DNA of 64,000 bases, taken from assembly GCF_009765835.1 (NCBI RefSeq), contig NZ_LMUS01000006.1:888438-952437 (forward strand), in the 5' to 3' direction. A model generated the notes under the pieces. The model saw only the letters and a program-made list of their open reading frames with translations. It was not told where the DNA came from and did not search any database. The stretch is from Granulicella sp. L56 (GTDB lineage Bacteria > Acidobacteriota > Terriglobia > Terriglobales > Acidobacteriaceae). Shown here in pieces: positions 10,093 through 18,637 of this stretch. Numbering within the stretch: position 1 is the stretch's first letter; each line of letters starts with the position of its first letter. The position numbers were made by a program, and so were the translations under genes.

Positions 10093-10743
10093 TTATTTCA
10101 ACGGCTTGCCGAACTCTTCTCCGAACACGGTATGCGCCATGTCGAAGCGGCCGCCATAGAACTTGTCCTCACCCTTGAGATGGCCCACGCCGAGCAGCGC
10201 TACCACCAAATAGCTCAAGGGGAGACGCAACACCTCGTGCACCTTGTCCTGTTCAAAGCCTTCCATCGGCGCAGTGTCGTAGCCCATGACCTCGGCCATC
10301 AGCATCATGTGGGTAAGGGCGATCATCACCATCTTGTTCAGCCAGCCATGCATCTGGTCGCTGCTAAAGCCGGAGAGATAATTGGTGACGCTGCTGCGAG
10401 CCTGCGCGGCATAACTCTCCGGCATCCCGCCTTCGCGGCCCTGTTGCAGCATCAGGTCGATATCTTTTCTCCACCCATCCGCGTCACCGCAGGCCACGAT
10501 GACGGCAGAGGCCTCTTCGACCTTGCCCTGGTTGTAGCTGGCGGCCCGCAGTCGCTTTTTCTGCTCCGGCGACTGCACCACGACAAAGCGCCAGGGCTGC
10601 ATGTTGTATCCGCTCGGAGCATGAAGCCCGGCATCCAGAATCTGTTGCAGATCTTCCGGGGGAATCGGCTCGCCATCGAAGCTCGGCGTTGCCCGCCTGC
10701 CCTCAATCGCTTCGCTCAATGTCTTTTTAATCTCTGCCATCAT
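10093..10743 (-). CDS. nitroreductase family protein
   Basis: A 216-residue FMN-dependent oxidoreductase. The motif RRATPSFDGEPIPPEDLQQILDAG followed by APSGYNMQPWRFVVV is the nitroreductase FMN-binding region, and VALLGVGHLKGEDKFYGGRF closes the domain. Such enzymes reduce nitro groups, quinones or flavins with NAD(P)H. I chose the ATG at 10743 (MMAEIKK) because it follows a gaaagag ribosome-binding site; the frame extends 20 codons upstream. Confidence 0.85.
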   Translation of the reverse strand: MMAEIKKTLSEAIEGRRATPSFDGEPIPPEDLQQILDAGLHAPSGYNMQPWRFVVVQSPEQKKRLRAASYNQGKVEEASAVIVACGDADGWRKDIDLMLQQGREGGMPESYAAQARSSVTNYLSGFSSDQMHGWLNKMVMIALTHMMLMAEVMGYDTAPMEGFEQDKVHEVLRLPLSYLVVALLGVGHLKGEDKFYGGRFDMAHTVFGEEFGKPLK

Positions 10744-10904
10744 CGCTCTTTCTTGTTTCTTTTTACTAATAAGTGACAAATCAACCTTTAATTGAGATGC
10801 CAATTTCAGCCTGCCAAAGTCAGGCCCGGGACAATTGAATCATTCTGCAAAAACGACTTCCAAGATAGCACTCTTCCATAAACGTCATAAGATTCGGCCG
10901 AAGC

Positions 10905-11915
10905 TCAATGAATCTCCCCCATCGACTCTTCAGTCGCATAGGGATTCTGCCCAGCCGTCTCGGCAAAGATCCAGACCCCATGGAATGCCTTGCGCAGTTC
11001 AGGGTAAGCCGCCAGCAACGCACTCGCGGCGTCAGTATTGCGCTTCTTCGCAGCAACCGAATCAGCAACCGCATCCACTTGCAGATGCGCGACGACATCG
11101 ATCTTCGGTGCGCCTAACGAATCGTCCACACCCAACCCGACAAATCGATACTCCGCCCCGTTCGCACCCCTTACGACCAAAGGTGCGGCCGGACTGATCC
11201 CATCCGAAAGCGCCGGAGGCGCAGCCGCTACCTGCTCGCCCTTCAACTTCTCCAGATGGCTGCTCTGCACAAAGCCTGTCGGCTGCAACAGGGACTGCGC
11301 CTGCTGATAGTAGAGCCATGCATTCCAATGCTCGTTGCGCGTGGCCATCGCTCGCGCCTGCGTCCAGTACCAGAGCCCATCGTGACCAGCAGCCGTAAGC
11401 GCCTTGGGATAGAAGCCCGCCATCGCCCATCGTCCCTGATCCTGCCGCAGCAGAAACGAGAGCTCCCACGAAGATGTGCCCTGAACGTCCACGATCACAA
11501 ATCCATACCGCCCCGGCAAAAGGCCGGGAATGAGAAAATCCACCTCGACGACAGACTTGTTGAGCGAACAGAAAAACTGCGCATCAGGAGCTGCCCCATC
11601 CGCATTTTTCTTCAATTGCGTGCCATCGAGCAGATAGACCTGCTCTACCGTAATCGCACCGCCCTTCAGCTTGGCTGCGGTCGCGCCCACCACGTCCCCA
11701 ATGCCGCTGAAGTCTTTCGCATACTCGGCCACGGTTGCCGCCTGCAGGCCCTTCACATCGTCAGCCTGAACCTTCGTCGCAAGACTGAGCCCCGTCGCCG
11801 CCAGCGCATTACGGTCGGTCGACGTCATTTGCGACTGCGTGGTGCACACCTCCGCCGAGGCCACTCCAGAGAACAGCAGCCCCGCCGCCAGCAACGCAAT
11901 CTTGAATCTCATCAT
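10905..11915 (-). CDS. secreted protein of unknown function
   Basis: About 336 residues with a clear signal peptide (MMRFKIALLAAGLLFSGVASA, then EVCTTQ). The mature part has no catalytic motif that I recognise. It contains recurring strand-forming segments such as RYGFVIVDVQGTSSWELSFLLRQDQGRWAMAGFYPK and AEYRFVGLGVDDSLGAPKIDVVAHL, plus a helical part (LWYWTQARAMATRNEHWNAWLYYQQAQSLL) that may be TPR-like. The start was placed at ATG 11915 after a ggtgga ribosome-binding site. It is probably periplasmic. Confidence 0.65.
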   Translation of the reverse strand: MMRFKIALLAAGLLFSGVASAEVCTTQSQMTSTDRNALAATGLSLATKVQADDVKGLQAATVAEYAKDFSGIGDVVGATAAKLKGGAITVEQVYLLDGTQLKKNADGAAPDAQFFCSLNKSVVEVDFLIPGLLPGRYGFVIVDVQGTSSWELSFLLRQDQGRWAMAGFYPKALTAAGHDGLWYWTQARAMATRNEHWNAWLYYQQAQSLLQPTGFVQSSHLEKLKGEQVAAAPPALSDGISPAAPLVVRGANGAEYRFVGLGVDDSLGAPKIDVVAHLQVDAVADSVAAKKRNTDAASALLAAYPELRKAFHGVWIFAETAGQNPYATEESMGEIH

Positions 11916-12104
11916 GATGTCCACCATGCAGTCTCGCGACGTTCTAACAACAGTCGACGAGGCCTCGAATTACTCTGACAGTCTAGTACAACCAGCCCGT
12001 CGGACAGTTAGCCGTACCACAACCTCGCCATCACGCGATAGACTTGTTGCCAGCGTCATCCGGGCAACCATGACCTCCGCAGCCCCGGCACGTCCTATAG
12101 ATCG

Positions 12105-12689
12105 ATGCAGCCTTCCGCGAAAATTCGATTGATCCTGGCTGGCACCTTTGCCGTCACCACGATGTTGCAAGGGCAGGCACAACAGACGCCGACCGCGCCG
12201 CCGCCACAGCAGCTTGCCCACGTCGCCTATGCCAACGGACAGCTCACCGTCGCCGCCAGCAACTCCAGCCTCAATCAGATCCTTCGCGACATCGCCCGCG
12301 AGACCGGAATGAAGATCACCGGTGGCGTAACCGACGAGCGCGTCTTCGGCCAGTACGGCCCAGCGGCTCCATCCAAAGTTCTTGGCGAGCTGCTCGATGG
12401 GACGGGCAGCAATATGATGCTCATGCACGCAACCGCCACCACTCCGGCTGAACTCATTCTGACCCCACGCCAGGGTGGCGTTACCCCGCCCAACCCTAAT
12501 GCCTACCGCGAGGACACTCCGCCGCCGGAAAGGCCCCAATATCCCATCACTCCCCAGCCCGAGGTCGATCCACGCGGCGGCCCCGCAAATGCCGAGCCCG
12601 CGCGGTCTCCCAACGAAGTGAAGACGCCACAGCAGATCTACGAACAGTTGGAGCGGATGCGCCAGCAGCAGCAATCAAACCCACAGTAA
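12105..12689 (+). CDS. secreted STN-like domain protein with Pro-rich tail
   Basis: A 194-residue protein with a signal peptide (residues 1-25, ending at GQAQQ). The region about 40-110 (QLTVAASNSSLNQILRDIARETGMKITG, then VFGQYGPAAPSKVLGELLDGTGSNMML) fits the secretin/TonB short N-terminal (STN) fold found in TonB receptors, secretins and FecR-like proteins. The rest is rich in Pro, Glu and Gln and ends in a charged helix (IYEQLERMRQQQQ). It is likely periplasmic; a partner is not apparent. Confidence 0.65.
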   Translation: MQPSAKIRLILAGTFAVTTMLQGQAQQTPTAPPPQQLAHVAYANGQLTVAASNSSLNQILRDIARETGMKITGGVTDERVFGQYGPAAPSKVLGELLDGTGSNMMLMHATATTPAELILTPRQGGVTPPNPNAYREDTPPPERPQYPITPQPEVDPRGGPANAEPARSPNEVKTPQQIYEQLERMRQQQQSNPQ

Positions 12690-12732
12690 AGATTGGTTGG
12701 GATTCCCCACATACAAGGGCCACCTTGAAAAA

Positions 12733-12903
12733 TCAGCCCTGAACTACCCGCGTCTGCGTCACAGTGCGGGCCGACTTCACCGCCACTTGCCGCGCGTGGA
12801 TGCGGAAGATATTGAACATCGCGATACAAACGCCATAAGCTGCCAAAACGCCAGTTGCCAGGGAAGCCAGCACCGCGCAGATCAACATAATCGACGAATA
12901 CAC
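12733..12903 (-). CDS. small single-pass membrane protein
   Basis: A 56-residue protein starting at GTG 12903, preceded at six bases by a strong ribosome-binding site (caggag). The translation begins VYSSIMLICAVLASLATGVLAAYGVCIAMFNIFRIHARQVA, which is one long hydrophobic helix followed by a basic, Thr/Val-rich tail ending at VVQG. The good ribosome-binding site and the membrane-protein composition support it as a real gene. No family assignment. It is divergent from uvrA, with 224 bp between them. Confidence 0.55.
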   Translation of the reverse strand: MYSSIMLICAVLASLATGVLAAYGVCIAMFNIFRIHARQVAVKSARTVTQTRVVQG

Positions 12904-13127
12904 AAATTACTCCTGATTCAAACCCTGACCGCGAGCCAAGACACGCCACAGCAATCGTTCAACGTTGCTATTGTTACAAATTTGGCAGTAATTACAATAA
13001 GCGGGAGACAACCCCTGTTGCTGTTTCGGATACATCTTTCCCATTTCGGGTTGCCAGCCGCCCTGTTCCCGCCTCGACCGCAAATGCCGTATCCTAGAGA
13101 CTTGGCCCACCACGGCCACAATCATCC
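12904..13127. promoter_or_regulatory. divergent intergenic region before uvrA
   Basis: This stretch separates the small membrane protein gene and uvrA and must hold promoters in both directions. It is AT-rich in the middle and contains an imperfect inverted repeat (ATTGTTAC at 12970-12977, GTAATTACAAT at 12988-12998) that might be an operator. I do not see a recognisable SOS box. No gene is visible in it. Confidence 0.35.
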
Positions 13128-16100
13128 ATGGGTATCACGCACATCACAGTCCGCGGAGCGCGCCAGCACAACCTGCGCAACGTCAACGTCAGCATTCCGC
13201 GCAATACGCTTACCGTCGTCACCGGCCTCTCCGGCTCCGGCAAATCCTCTCTTGCCTTCGATACCATCTACGCCGAAGGCCAGCGCCGCTATGTAGAGAC
13301 CTTATCGGCCTATGCCCGGCAGTTCTTAGACCAGATGGAGCGCCCCGACGTCGACGCCATCGACGGCCTCTCGCCCGCGATCTCCATCGAGCAGAAGACC
13401 ACCAGCCGCAGCCCCCGTTCCACCGTTGGCACTATCACCGAAATCTACGACTATCTTCGCCTGCTCTACGCCAGCGTCGGACAGCCGCACTGCCCTAACT
13501 GCCACCGCCCCATTACGCGCCAGTCGGCGGAGCAGATCGTCGAACGCATTGCGGCGCTTTCACCCGGCGAACGCATCACCGTCTACGCTCCTATCGTTCG
13601 CGGCCGCAAGGGCGAGTTCCGCGAAGAATTAGAGGCGCTTGACCAGCAGGGCTTCCGCGCCCGCATCGACGGCGAGATGACCGAACTCACCGAGGGAATG
13701 CGCCTGGAAAAACGCAAGAACCACACCATCGAAGCTGTGGTCGATCGCATCATCCTCAAACACCTTCCCGGCGAGACAAAATTCGACACCCGCCGCCTCG
13801 AAACCAGCGTCCTCAAAGCTCTGCAAATGGCCAAGGGGCTTGTCCTCATCGGTATTCAAGGGATGGATGAGACGCTGTACTCCTCGTCGATGGCCTGCCC
13901 CGACTGCGGCATCAACGTGCCCCGGCTGGAGCCACGCAGCTTCTCCTTCAACTCGAACTACGGTGCCTGCCCTGAATGCCACGGCCTGGGCAGCATCTAC
14001 GACTTCGACCCCGCGAAAACCATCAGCGACTGGTCCAAGCCTCTGCTCGACGGAGCGATGGGACCGGGCAGCGGCTCCGCGTATCTTCTGCGCCTCATCA
14101 AGCTCGCTGCCGACAAATACAAGATCAACCTCAAGCAGCCCTTCGAAGACCTGACGACCGAGCAGCAGAACCTCTTCCTCTACGGCCCACCAAAAGCCGA
14201 AGCAAGCCGCACTGGCTTCCACGGCATCTTCGACTACCTTCGCCGCAACCTCGAAGACACCAAGTCCGAGGGCTACCGCGAGTACATGATGCAGTACATG
14301 TCCGCGACGCTGTGCCCGCGCTGTCACGGCAAACGCCTCCGCCCCGAATCGCTCGCCGTCACCATCAACGGCGCATCCATCGCCGACTTCACAGGCCTCT
14401 CTCTCGAACGCGCCCTCGACCACGCTCGCAAGATGCACTTCACCGGACGCGACCGCATCATCGCCGACCGCCTCCAGCGCGAGATCATCGAGCGCCTCGA
14501 ATTCCTCAACGCCGTCGGCCTCAGCTACCTTGCGCTCGACCGCAGTGCCGCCACCCTCTCCGGCGGTGAAGGCCAGCGCATACGACTCGCCACGCAGATC
14601 GGCTCCCGACTACGCGGAGTGCTCTATGTGCTCGACGAGCCCAGCATCGGCCTGCACCAGCGCGACAACCAGCGACTGATCGACGCGCTCGTAAACCTCC
14701 GCGACCTCGGCAACACCGTTCTCGTCGTCGAGCACGACGAAGACACCATCCGCAAGGCCGACTACGTGCTCGACCTCGGCCCCGGAGCTGGAAAAAACGG
14801 CGGCTACCTGATCGCCGACGGCACACCACAGCAAATCATGGACAACCCGGCGTCCATCACCGGCCAGTACCTCGCCGGAAAGATTGAGATCGTAGCCCGC
14901 AAAGAGCCGCGCGCCCTCACCGGCAACTGGATCACCGTGGAAGATGCCCACTCCCACAATCTGCAAAACGTCACCGCGCACTTCCCTCTTGGCGTGATGA
15001 CGGTCATCACCGGCGTCAGCGGTTCGGGAAAATCCACCCTCGTCAACGATATTCTCTACCGGTCGCTGGCAAAAAATCTGTACGGAAGCCGCGAAGAGCC
15101 TGGCCTGCATGGCCGCGTCGTCGGCATCGACCAGCTCGACAAGGTCATCCAGATCGATCAGTCTCCCATAGGCCGCACCCCGCGTTCGAACCCGGCCACC
15201 TACACCGGCGTCTTCACCGCCATGCGCGACCTCTTCGCCATGCTGCCCGAGTCGCGCGAACGTGGCTACAAGCCTGGCCGTTTCAGCTTCAATGTGCAGG
15301 GGGGACGTTGCGAGGCCTGCCAGGGCGAGGGCCAGCGCCGCATCGAGATGAACTTCCTGCCCGACGTCTACGTCCTCTGCGAGGTATGTAACGGACGCCG
15401 TTACAATCAGGAGACGCTCTCGGTCAAATTCAACGGCTACAGCATCGCCGACCTGCTCGACCTGCCCATCGAAGATGCCGTTCCCATCCTGAAGGACATC
15501 CCTACCGTCAACGTGAGGCTGCAAACGCTGGTCGATGTCGGCCTCGGCTACATCCATCTGGGCCAATCGGCCACCACACTCTCCGGCGGCGAAGCCCAGC
15601 GCATGAAGCTGGCTCGCGAACTCAGCAAACGTCAGACCGGACGCACACTCTATCTTCTTGATGAACCCACCACCGGCTTGCACTTCGACGACGTGCGCAA
15701 GCTGCTCGAAGTTCTGCATCGCCTGACCGATCTTGGCAACACCGTCATCATCATCGAGCACAATCTCGACATCATTCGCAACGCCGACTACATCCTCGAC
15801 CTCGGCCCAGAGGGCGGCGAAGGCGGCGGGCGCATCGTCGCCCACGGCACGCCGGAGCAGATCGCTACCGTCGCTGAATCGCATACCGGCAGCTTCCTCG
15901 CCCGCCACTACAACCTCTCTGCGCAAGCCCTTGCCAGCCGCAACGGGACCAGTCATGCCGGACCTCAGCCGCTCAATATCGTTGCCGCTGCCGACCGCAA
16001 AAAAGATGCTCGCGGCAAATTCATCGTGCCGCCGAAGAAAACCGGGGTACCCTTAGCTGGCGCAGCAAAACCGGAACCAAAGGCCCCCTCTAAAGCCAAA

Positions 16101-16157
16101 TCGACTCCAAAGAAAGCTACAAAAACGAAGCCAGCGACCCGCACTAAAAAAGCATGA
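13128..16157 (+). CDS. uvrA: excinuclease ABC subunit A
   Basis: A 1,009-residue UvrA, the damage-recognition ATPase of nucleotide excision repair. The first Walker A is GLSGSGKS (33-40), the first zinc module has CPNCH and CPDCG...CPECHG, and the two ABC signatures are [12 protein letters not shown] and [12 protein letters not shown]. The second Walker A is GVSGSGKST, and the second zinc finger is CEACQGEG...CEVCNG. The last ~70 residues are an added basic, Lys/Pro/Ala-rich tail (for example [13 protein letters not shown]), which makes the protein longer than the usual ~940 residues. The stop overlaps the start of the next gene (ATGA). Confidence 0.98.
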   Translation: MGITHITVRGARQHNLRNVNVSIPRNTLTVVTGLSGSGKSSLAFDTIYAEGQRRYVETLSAYARQFLDQMERPDVDAIDGLSPAISIEQKTTSRSPRSTVGTITEIYDYLRLLYASVGQPHCPNCHRPITRQSAEQIVERIAALSPGERITVYAPIVRGRKGEFREELEALDQQGFRARIDGEMTELTEGMRLEKRKNHTIEAVVDRIILKHLPGETKFDTRRLETSVLKALQMAKGLVLIGIQGMDETLYSSSMACPDCGINVPRLEPRSFSFNSNYGACPECHGLGSIYDFDPAKTISDWSKPLLDGAMGPGSGSAYLLRLIKLAADKYKINLKQPFEDLTTEQQNLFLYGPPKAEASRTGFHGIFDYLRRNLEDTKSEGYREYMMQYMSATLCPRCHGKRLRPESLAVTINGASIADFTGLSLERALDHARKMHFTGRDRIIADRLQREIIERLEFLNAVGLSYLALDRSAATLSGGEGQRIRLATQIGSRLRGVLYVLDEPSIGLHQRDNQRLIDALVNLRDLGNTVLVVEHDEDTIRKADYVLDLGPGAGKNGGYLIADGTPQQIMDNPASITGQYLAGKIEIVARKEPRALTGNWITVEDAHSHNLQNVTAHFPLGVMTVITGVSGSGKSTLVNDILYRSLAKNLYGSREEPGLHGRVVGIDQLDKVIQIDQSPIGRTPRSNPATYTGVFTAMRDLFAMLPESRERGYKPGRFSFNVQGGRCEACQGEGQRRIEMNFLPDVYVLCEVCNGRRYNQETLSVKFNGYSIADLLDLPIEDAVPILKDIPTVNVRLQTLVDVGLGYIHLGQSATTLSGGEAQRMKLARELSKRQTGRTLYLLDEPTTGLHFDDVRKLLEVLHRLTDLGNTVIIIEHNLDIIRNADYILDLGPEGGEGGGRIVAHGTPEQIATVAESHTGSFLARHYNLSAQALASRNGTSHAGPQPLNIVAAADRKKDARGKFIVPPKKTGVPLAGAAKPEPKAPSKAKSTPKKATKTKPATRTKKA

Positions 16158-17110
16158 GCGAAATCCCACCCAACACCTCGCACTTCGGCGACACCCCCTC
16201 ACCTGAGGCTCCCGCACCCGCCATCCCGTCGTTTCGTCCTACCGGGGCCGAAGATAAAACAGCGATCTTTCTACCCGACACGCCGAATACCTCGTCGGAC
16301 TACACGCCGCGCCGCATCCCTCACTTTGGCCACGCCATTCTCTTTATCTCTTTTGCCGGCCTCGTGCTGCTGATGTCGCAGGCCACCCTGCTGGGCTTCT
16401 TCACCCTCCACACAGCACAAAAGCTGGCCGCAGCCGCTCAGCAACCCAAACTTCTCATCGCTGCCATGGCTGTCACTTATGTGACGACGCTTCTCGTGTC
16501 ATGGTTCTTCTTCCCTCTGCTCTGGCATCGTTCCTTCCCCGAAGGGCTGCAGTGGAACTTCGCCGCCGCACGCCGCAATGCACTCAAGCTCATCAGCCTC
16601 GGCCTGGTGCTTGGCTGGACCGTCCAGGCCATCTCCAGCCTCATCCCCATGCCCAAATCCATCCCCATGGACAGCTTCTTCCACACCTCGTCCGACGTGT
16701 GGATGGTGACCCTCTTCGGCACTCTGCTCGCCCCGGCCTTCGAAGAGATTTGCTTCCGCGGCTTCCTTCTGCCCGCCTTCGCCATCGCCTACGACTGGCT
16801 CAGCCTGCCTCGCACCCCGGTCGCCCTGCAACGCTGGCAGACCACCACCAACCTCAGCACTGCTGGCTTACTGTTCTCCGCCATCGCCACCAGCATCTTT
16901 TTCGCCATGCTTCACGCCGAACAACTCGCGCACGCCTGGGGAGCGCTCATCGTGCTCTTCTGCGTCTCACTCGTCCTTACCCTCGTGCGTATCCGCACCC
17001 AATCGGTGGCCTGCTCCGCGCTGGTCCATGCCTGCTACAACCTCTCGGTCTTCATCGCCCTCTTTATAGTCACGGGCGGATACCGACACCTCGACCGCCT
17101 CGCAAAATAG
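16154..17110 (+). CDS. CPBP family intramembrane metalloprotease
   Basis: A 318-residue polytopic membrane protein. After a ~65-residue Pro-rich cytoplasmic start come several helices, then the CPBP (Abi/CAAX protease) motifs: [13 protein letters not shown] with the EE..R pair, FAMLHAEQ with a metal-binding His, and [10 protein letters not shown] with another. Family members cleave membrane proteins or prenylated substrates; the substrate here is unknown. It is translationally coupled to uvrA by a 4-bp overlap, but a functional link is not obvious. Confidence 0.85.
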   Translation: MSEIPPNTSHFGDTPSPEAPAPAIPSFRPTGAEDKTAIFLPDTPNTSSDYTPRRIPHFGHAILFISFAGLVLLMSQATLLGFFTLHTAQKLAAAAQQPKLLIAAMAVTYVTTLLVSWFFFPLLWHRSFPEGLQWNFAAARRNALKLISLGLVLGWTVQAISSLIPMPKSIPMDSFFHTSSDVWMVTLFGTLLAPAFEEICFRGFLLPAFAIAYDWLSLPRTPVALQRWQTTTNLSTAGLLFSAIATSIFFAMLHAEQLAHAWGALIVLFCVSLVLTLVRIRTQSVACSALVHACYNLSVFIALFIVTGGYRHLDRLAK

Positions 17111-17872
17111 CTATTTGAGTGGGTAGAGCTTCATATTGCGGAAGTAGACCTCGGCACCCTCGGACTGAAACAGTATCTTGCCGCTGGTAGGTGAGGGGTC
17201 GGTCCCTTCATTGACCAGCTTTCCATTGACGTATTGCTTTACGTCGTTCCCCTGCGTCACCAGCTCCAGCACATTCCACTCTCCGTGAGGCTTCTCCACC
17301 TCTCCCACCGGATCGCGATAGCCAGTCACATTTACCGACGGTCCTTTGCCAAAGCGGTCGATCTTCATCGCCTTCCCCGCCGGACCGGTGACTCGCGTGC
17401 CGTCTTTGCCCGTCAGGGCTGCACCGTCGGTCAGCCAAAAGTCGCCCGTGCCTCCTTCGGTGATCTGGAACTCAATGGAGCGCGGCCAGACCTTCTGCTC
17501 GCCCTGAATGTTGTAAAGAATGCCGCTGTCGCGGGCCTGCCCGGCGCGGCTTCCGAAGGTGCCCTCGCCCCACTTGAACTCGGCGCGCAGATAGAAGTTT
17601 TGATACTCCTTCTTCGTGATGATGTAGCCCATAGTTTTGCCTGAGACGTGGACCACGCCATGCTCCACCTGAAACACCTGGTCAGGATCGGAGTTCAGCC
17701 CCTTGCCCTCGATAAAGGTGTCGAAGTTTTTAAGGTTGGAGCCATTGAATAGAACAATCGCAGACTTGTGCGGGGGTATATTCTGCGCCATCGCCGGAAG
17801 CAGTGCTCCAGCGCAGACCGTCACCGCAATCACCTTCAACAACATAGAGCCAGTTCTTTTCCCGTAGCGCAT
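17111..17872 (-). CDS. secreted DUF1080 (3-keto-disaccharide hydrolase-like) protein
   Basis: A 253-residue protein with a signal peptide (MLLKVIAVTVCAGALLPAMAQ after a short basic start). The DUF1080 jelly-roll fold is shown by IVLFNGSNLKNFDTFI, the YQNFYLRAEFKWG strand, DSGILYNIQGEQKVWPRSIEFQI and the closing GKILFQSEGAEVYFRNMKLYPL. Members bind or hydrolyse carbohydrates, and some act on 3-keto-glycosides. It is convergent with the CPBP gene (adjacent bases) and has no sugar genes beside it. Confidence 0.85.
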   Translation of the reverse strand: MRYGKRTGSMLLKVIAVTVCAGALLPAMAQNIPPHKSAIVLFNGSNLKNFDTFIEGKGLNSDPDQVFQVEHGVVHVSGKTMGYIITKKEYQNFYLRAEFKWGEGTFGSRAGQARDSGILYNIQGEQKVWPRSIEFQITEGGTGDFWLTDGAALTGKDGTRVTGPAGKAMKIDRFGKGPSVNVTGYRDPVGEVEKPHGEWNVLELVTQGNDVKQYVNGKLVNEGTDPSPTSGKILFQSEGAEVYFRNMKLYPLK

Positions 17873-17986
17873 GGTATCTCCTGTTTCACTAAATCAAAAA
17901 CCTGATTGAAAGTTCGAAAACATCATAGCGTGGCCAGGTTTATCCTCGCGCTTGCTCCGAAATCCCCGGCTACAATCAAAGAGACC

Positions 17987-18637
17987 ATGCCAAACGATCC
18001 CCGCGCCGACCTGCTCAACCTGATTGCCACCCTCTCCTTCAAGCTGGGCGACTTTACCCTCGCCAGCGGCCAGAAATCGGACTACTACATCGACTGCCGC
18101 ACCACCACGCTTCACGCCGAGGGCGGACGTCTCTCCGGTCTCGTCTTCTATGACCTCATTCGCGAGCACATTCCGCAGGCAGAGGCGGTAGGCGGCCTGA
18201 CCATGGGCGCTGATCCTCTGGTCTCGAACACGGCCAGCGCCAGCGCCTGGGCAGTGGCCGATCATGCAGAGATCCTCGAGCTTTCTAGCGAACTCGAGTT
18301 GGAGACTGGCTCGGACCCGGCACCGAGCCTGATCCAGGGATTTCTGGTTCGCAAAGCCGAAAAATCTCATGGCACCGGACGCCGCATCGAGGGCTTCCTC
18401 AAGCCGGGCGCGCAGGTTGTCATCGTCGATGATGTCTGCACCACCGGAGGCAGCACCATTACCGCCATCGAAGCCGCCCGCGAGGCAGGAATGATCGTCG
18501 CCGGTGTGCTCTGTCTCGTAGACCGCGAACAGGGGGGCCGCGCCCACATCGAGGCCGCGGCAGCAGGAGCGCCGTTTCTCTCTGTCTTCACCGCTTCAGA
18601 CGTGCGCGCCGCACACGTTGCCCTTAAAAATTCCTAA
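17987..18637 (+). CDS. pyrE: orotate phosphoribosyltransferase
   Basis: A 216-residue PyrE, which joins orotate to PRPP in pyrimidine synthesis. The PRPP motif VVIVDDVCTTGGST is intact, along with KLGDFTLASGQKSDYYIDCR at the N terminus and FLVRKAEKSHGTGRRIEG with the catalytic loop. Between SNTASASAWAV and GFLVRK there is an acidic insertion of roughly 15-20 residues (EILELSSELELETGSDPAP) that I do not expect in the family. ATG 17987 was chosen over an upstream in-frame ATG because homology begins there. Its last bases overlap the convergent DsbD-like gene. Confidence 0.93.
   Translation: MPNDPRADLLNLIATLSFKLGDFTLASGQKSDYYIDCRTTTLHAEGGRLSGLVFYDLIREHIPQAEAVGGLTMGADPLVSNTASASAWAVADHAEILELSSELELETGSDPAPSLIQGFLVRKAEKSHGTGRRIEGFLKPGAQVVIVDDVCTTGGSTITAIEAAREAGMIVAGVLCLVDREQGGRAHIEAAAAGAPFLSVFTASDVRAAHVALKNS

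Noticed and set aside
14610-15956. 448-residue open frame on the minus strand
   Set aside because: It is the antisense shadow of uvrA; its Val/Asp/Gly-rich translation has no domain, and the uvrA motifs are unambiguous.
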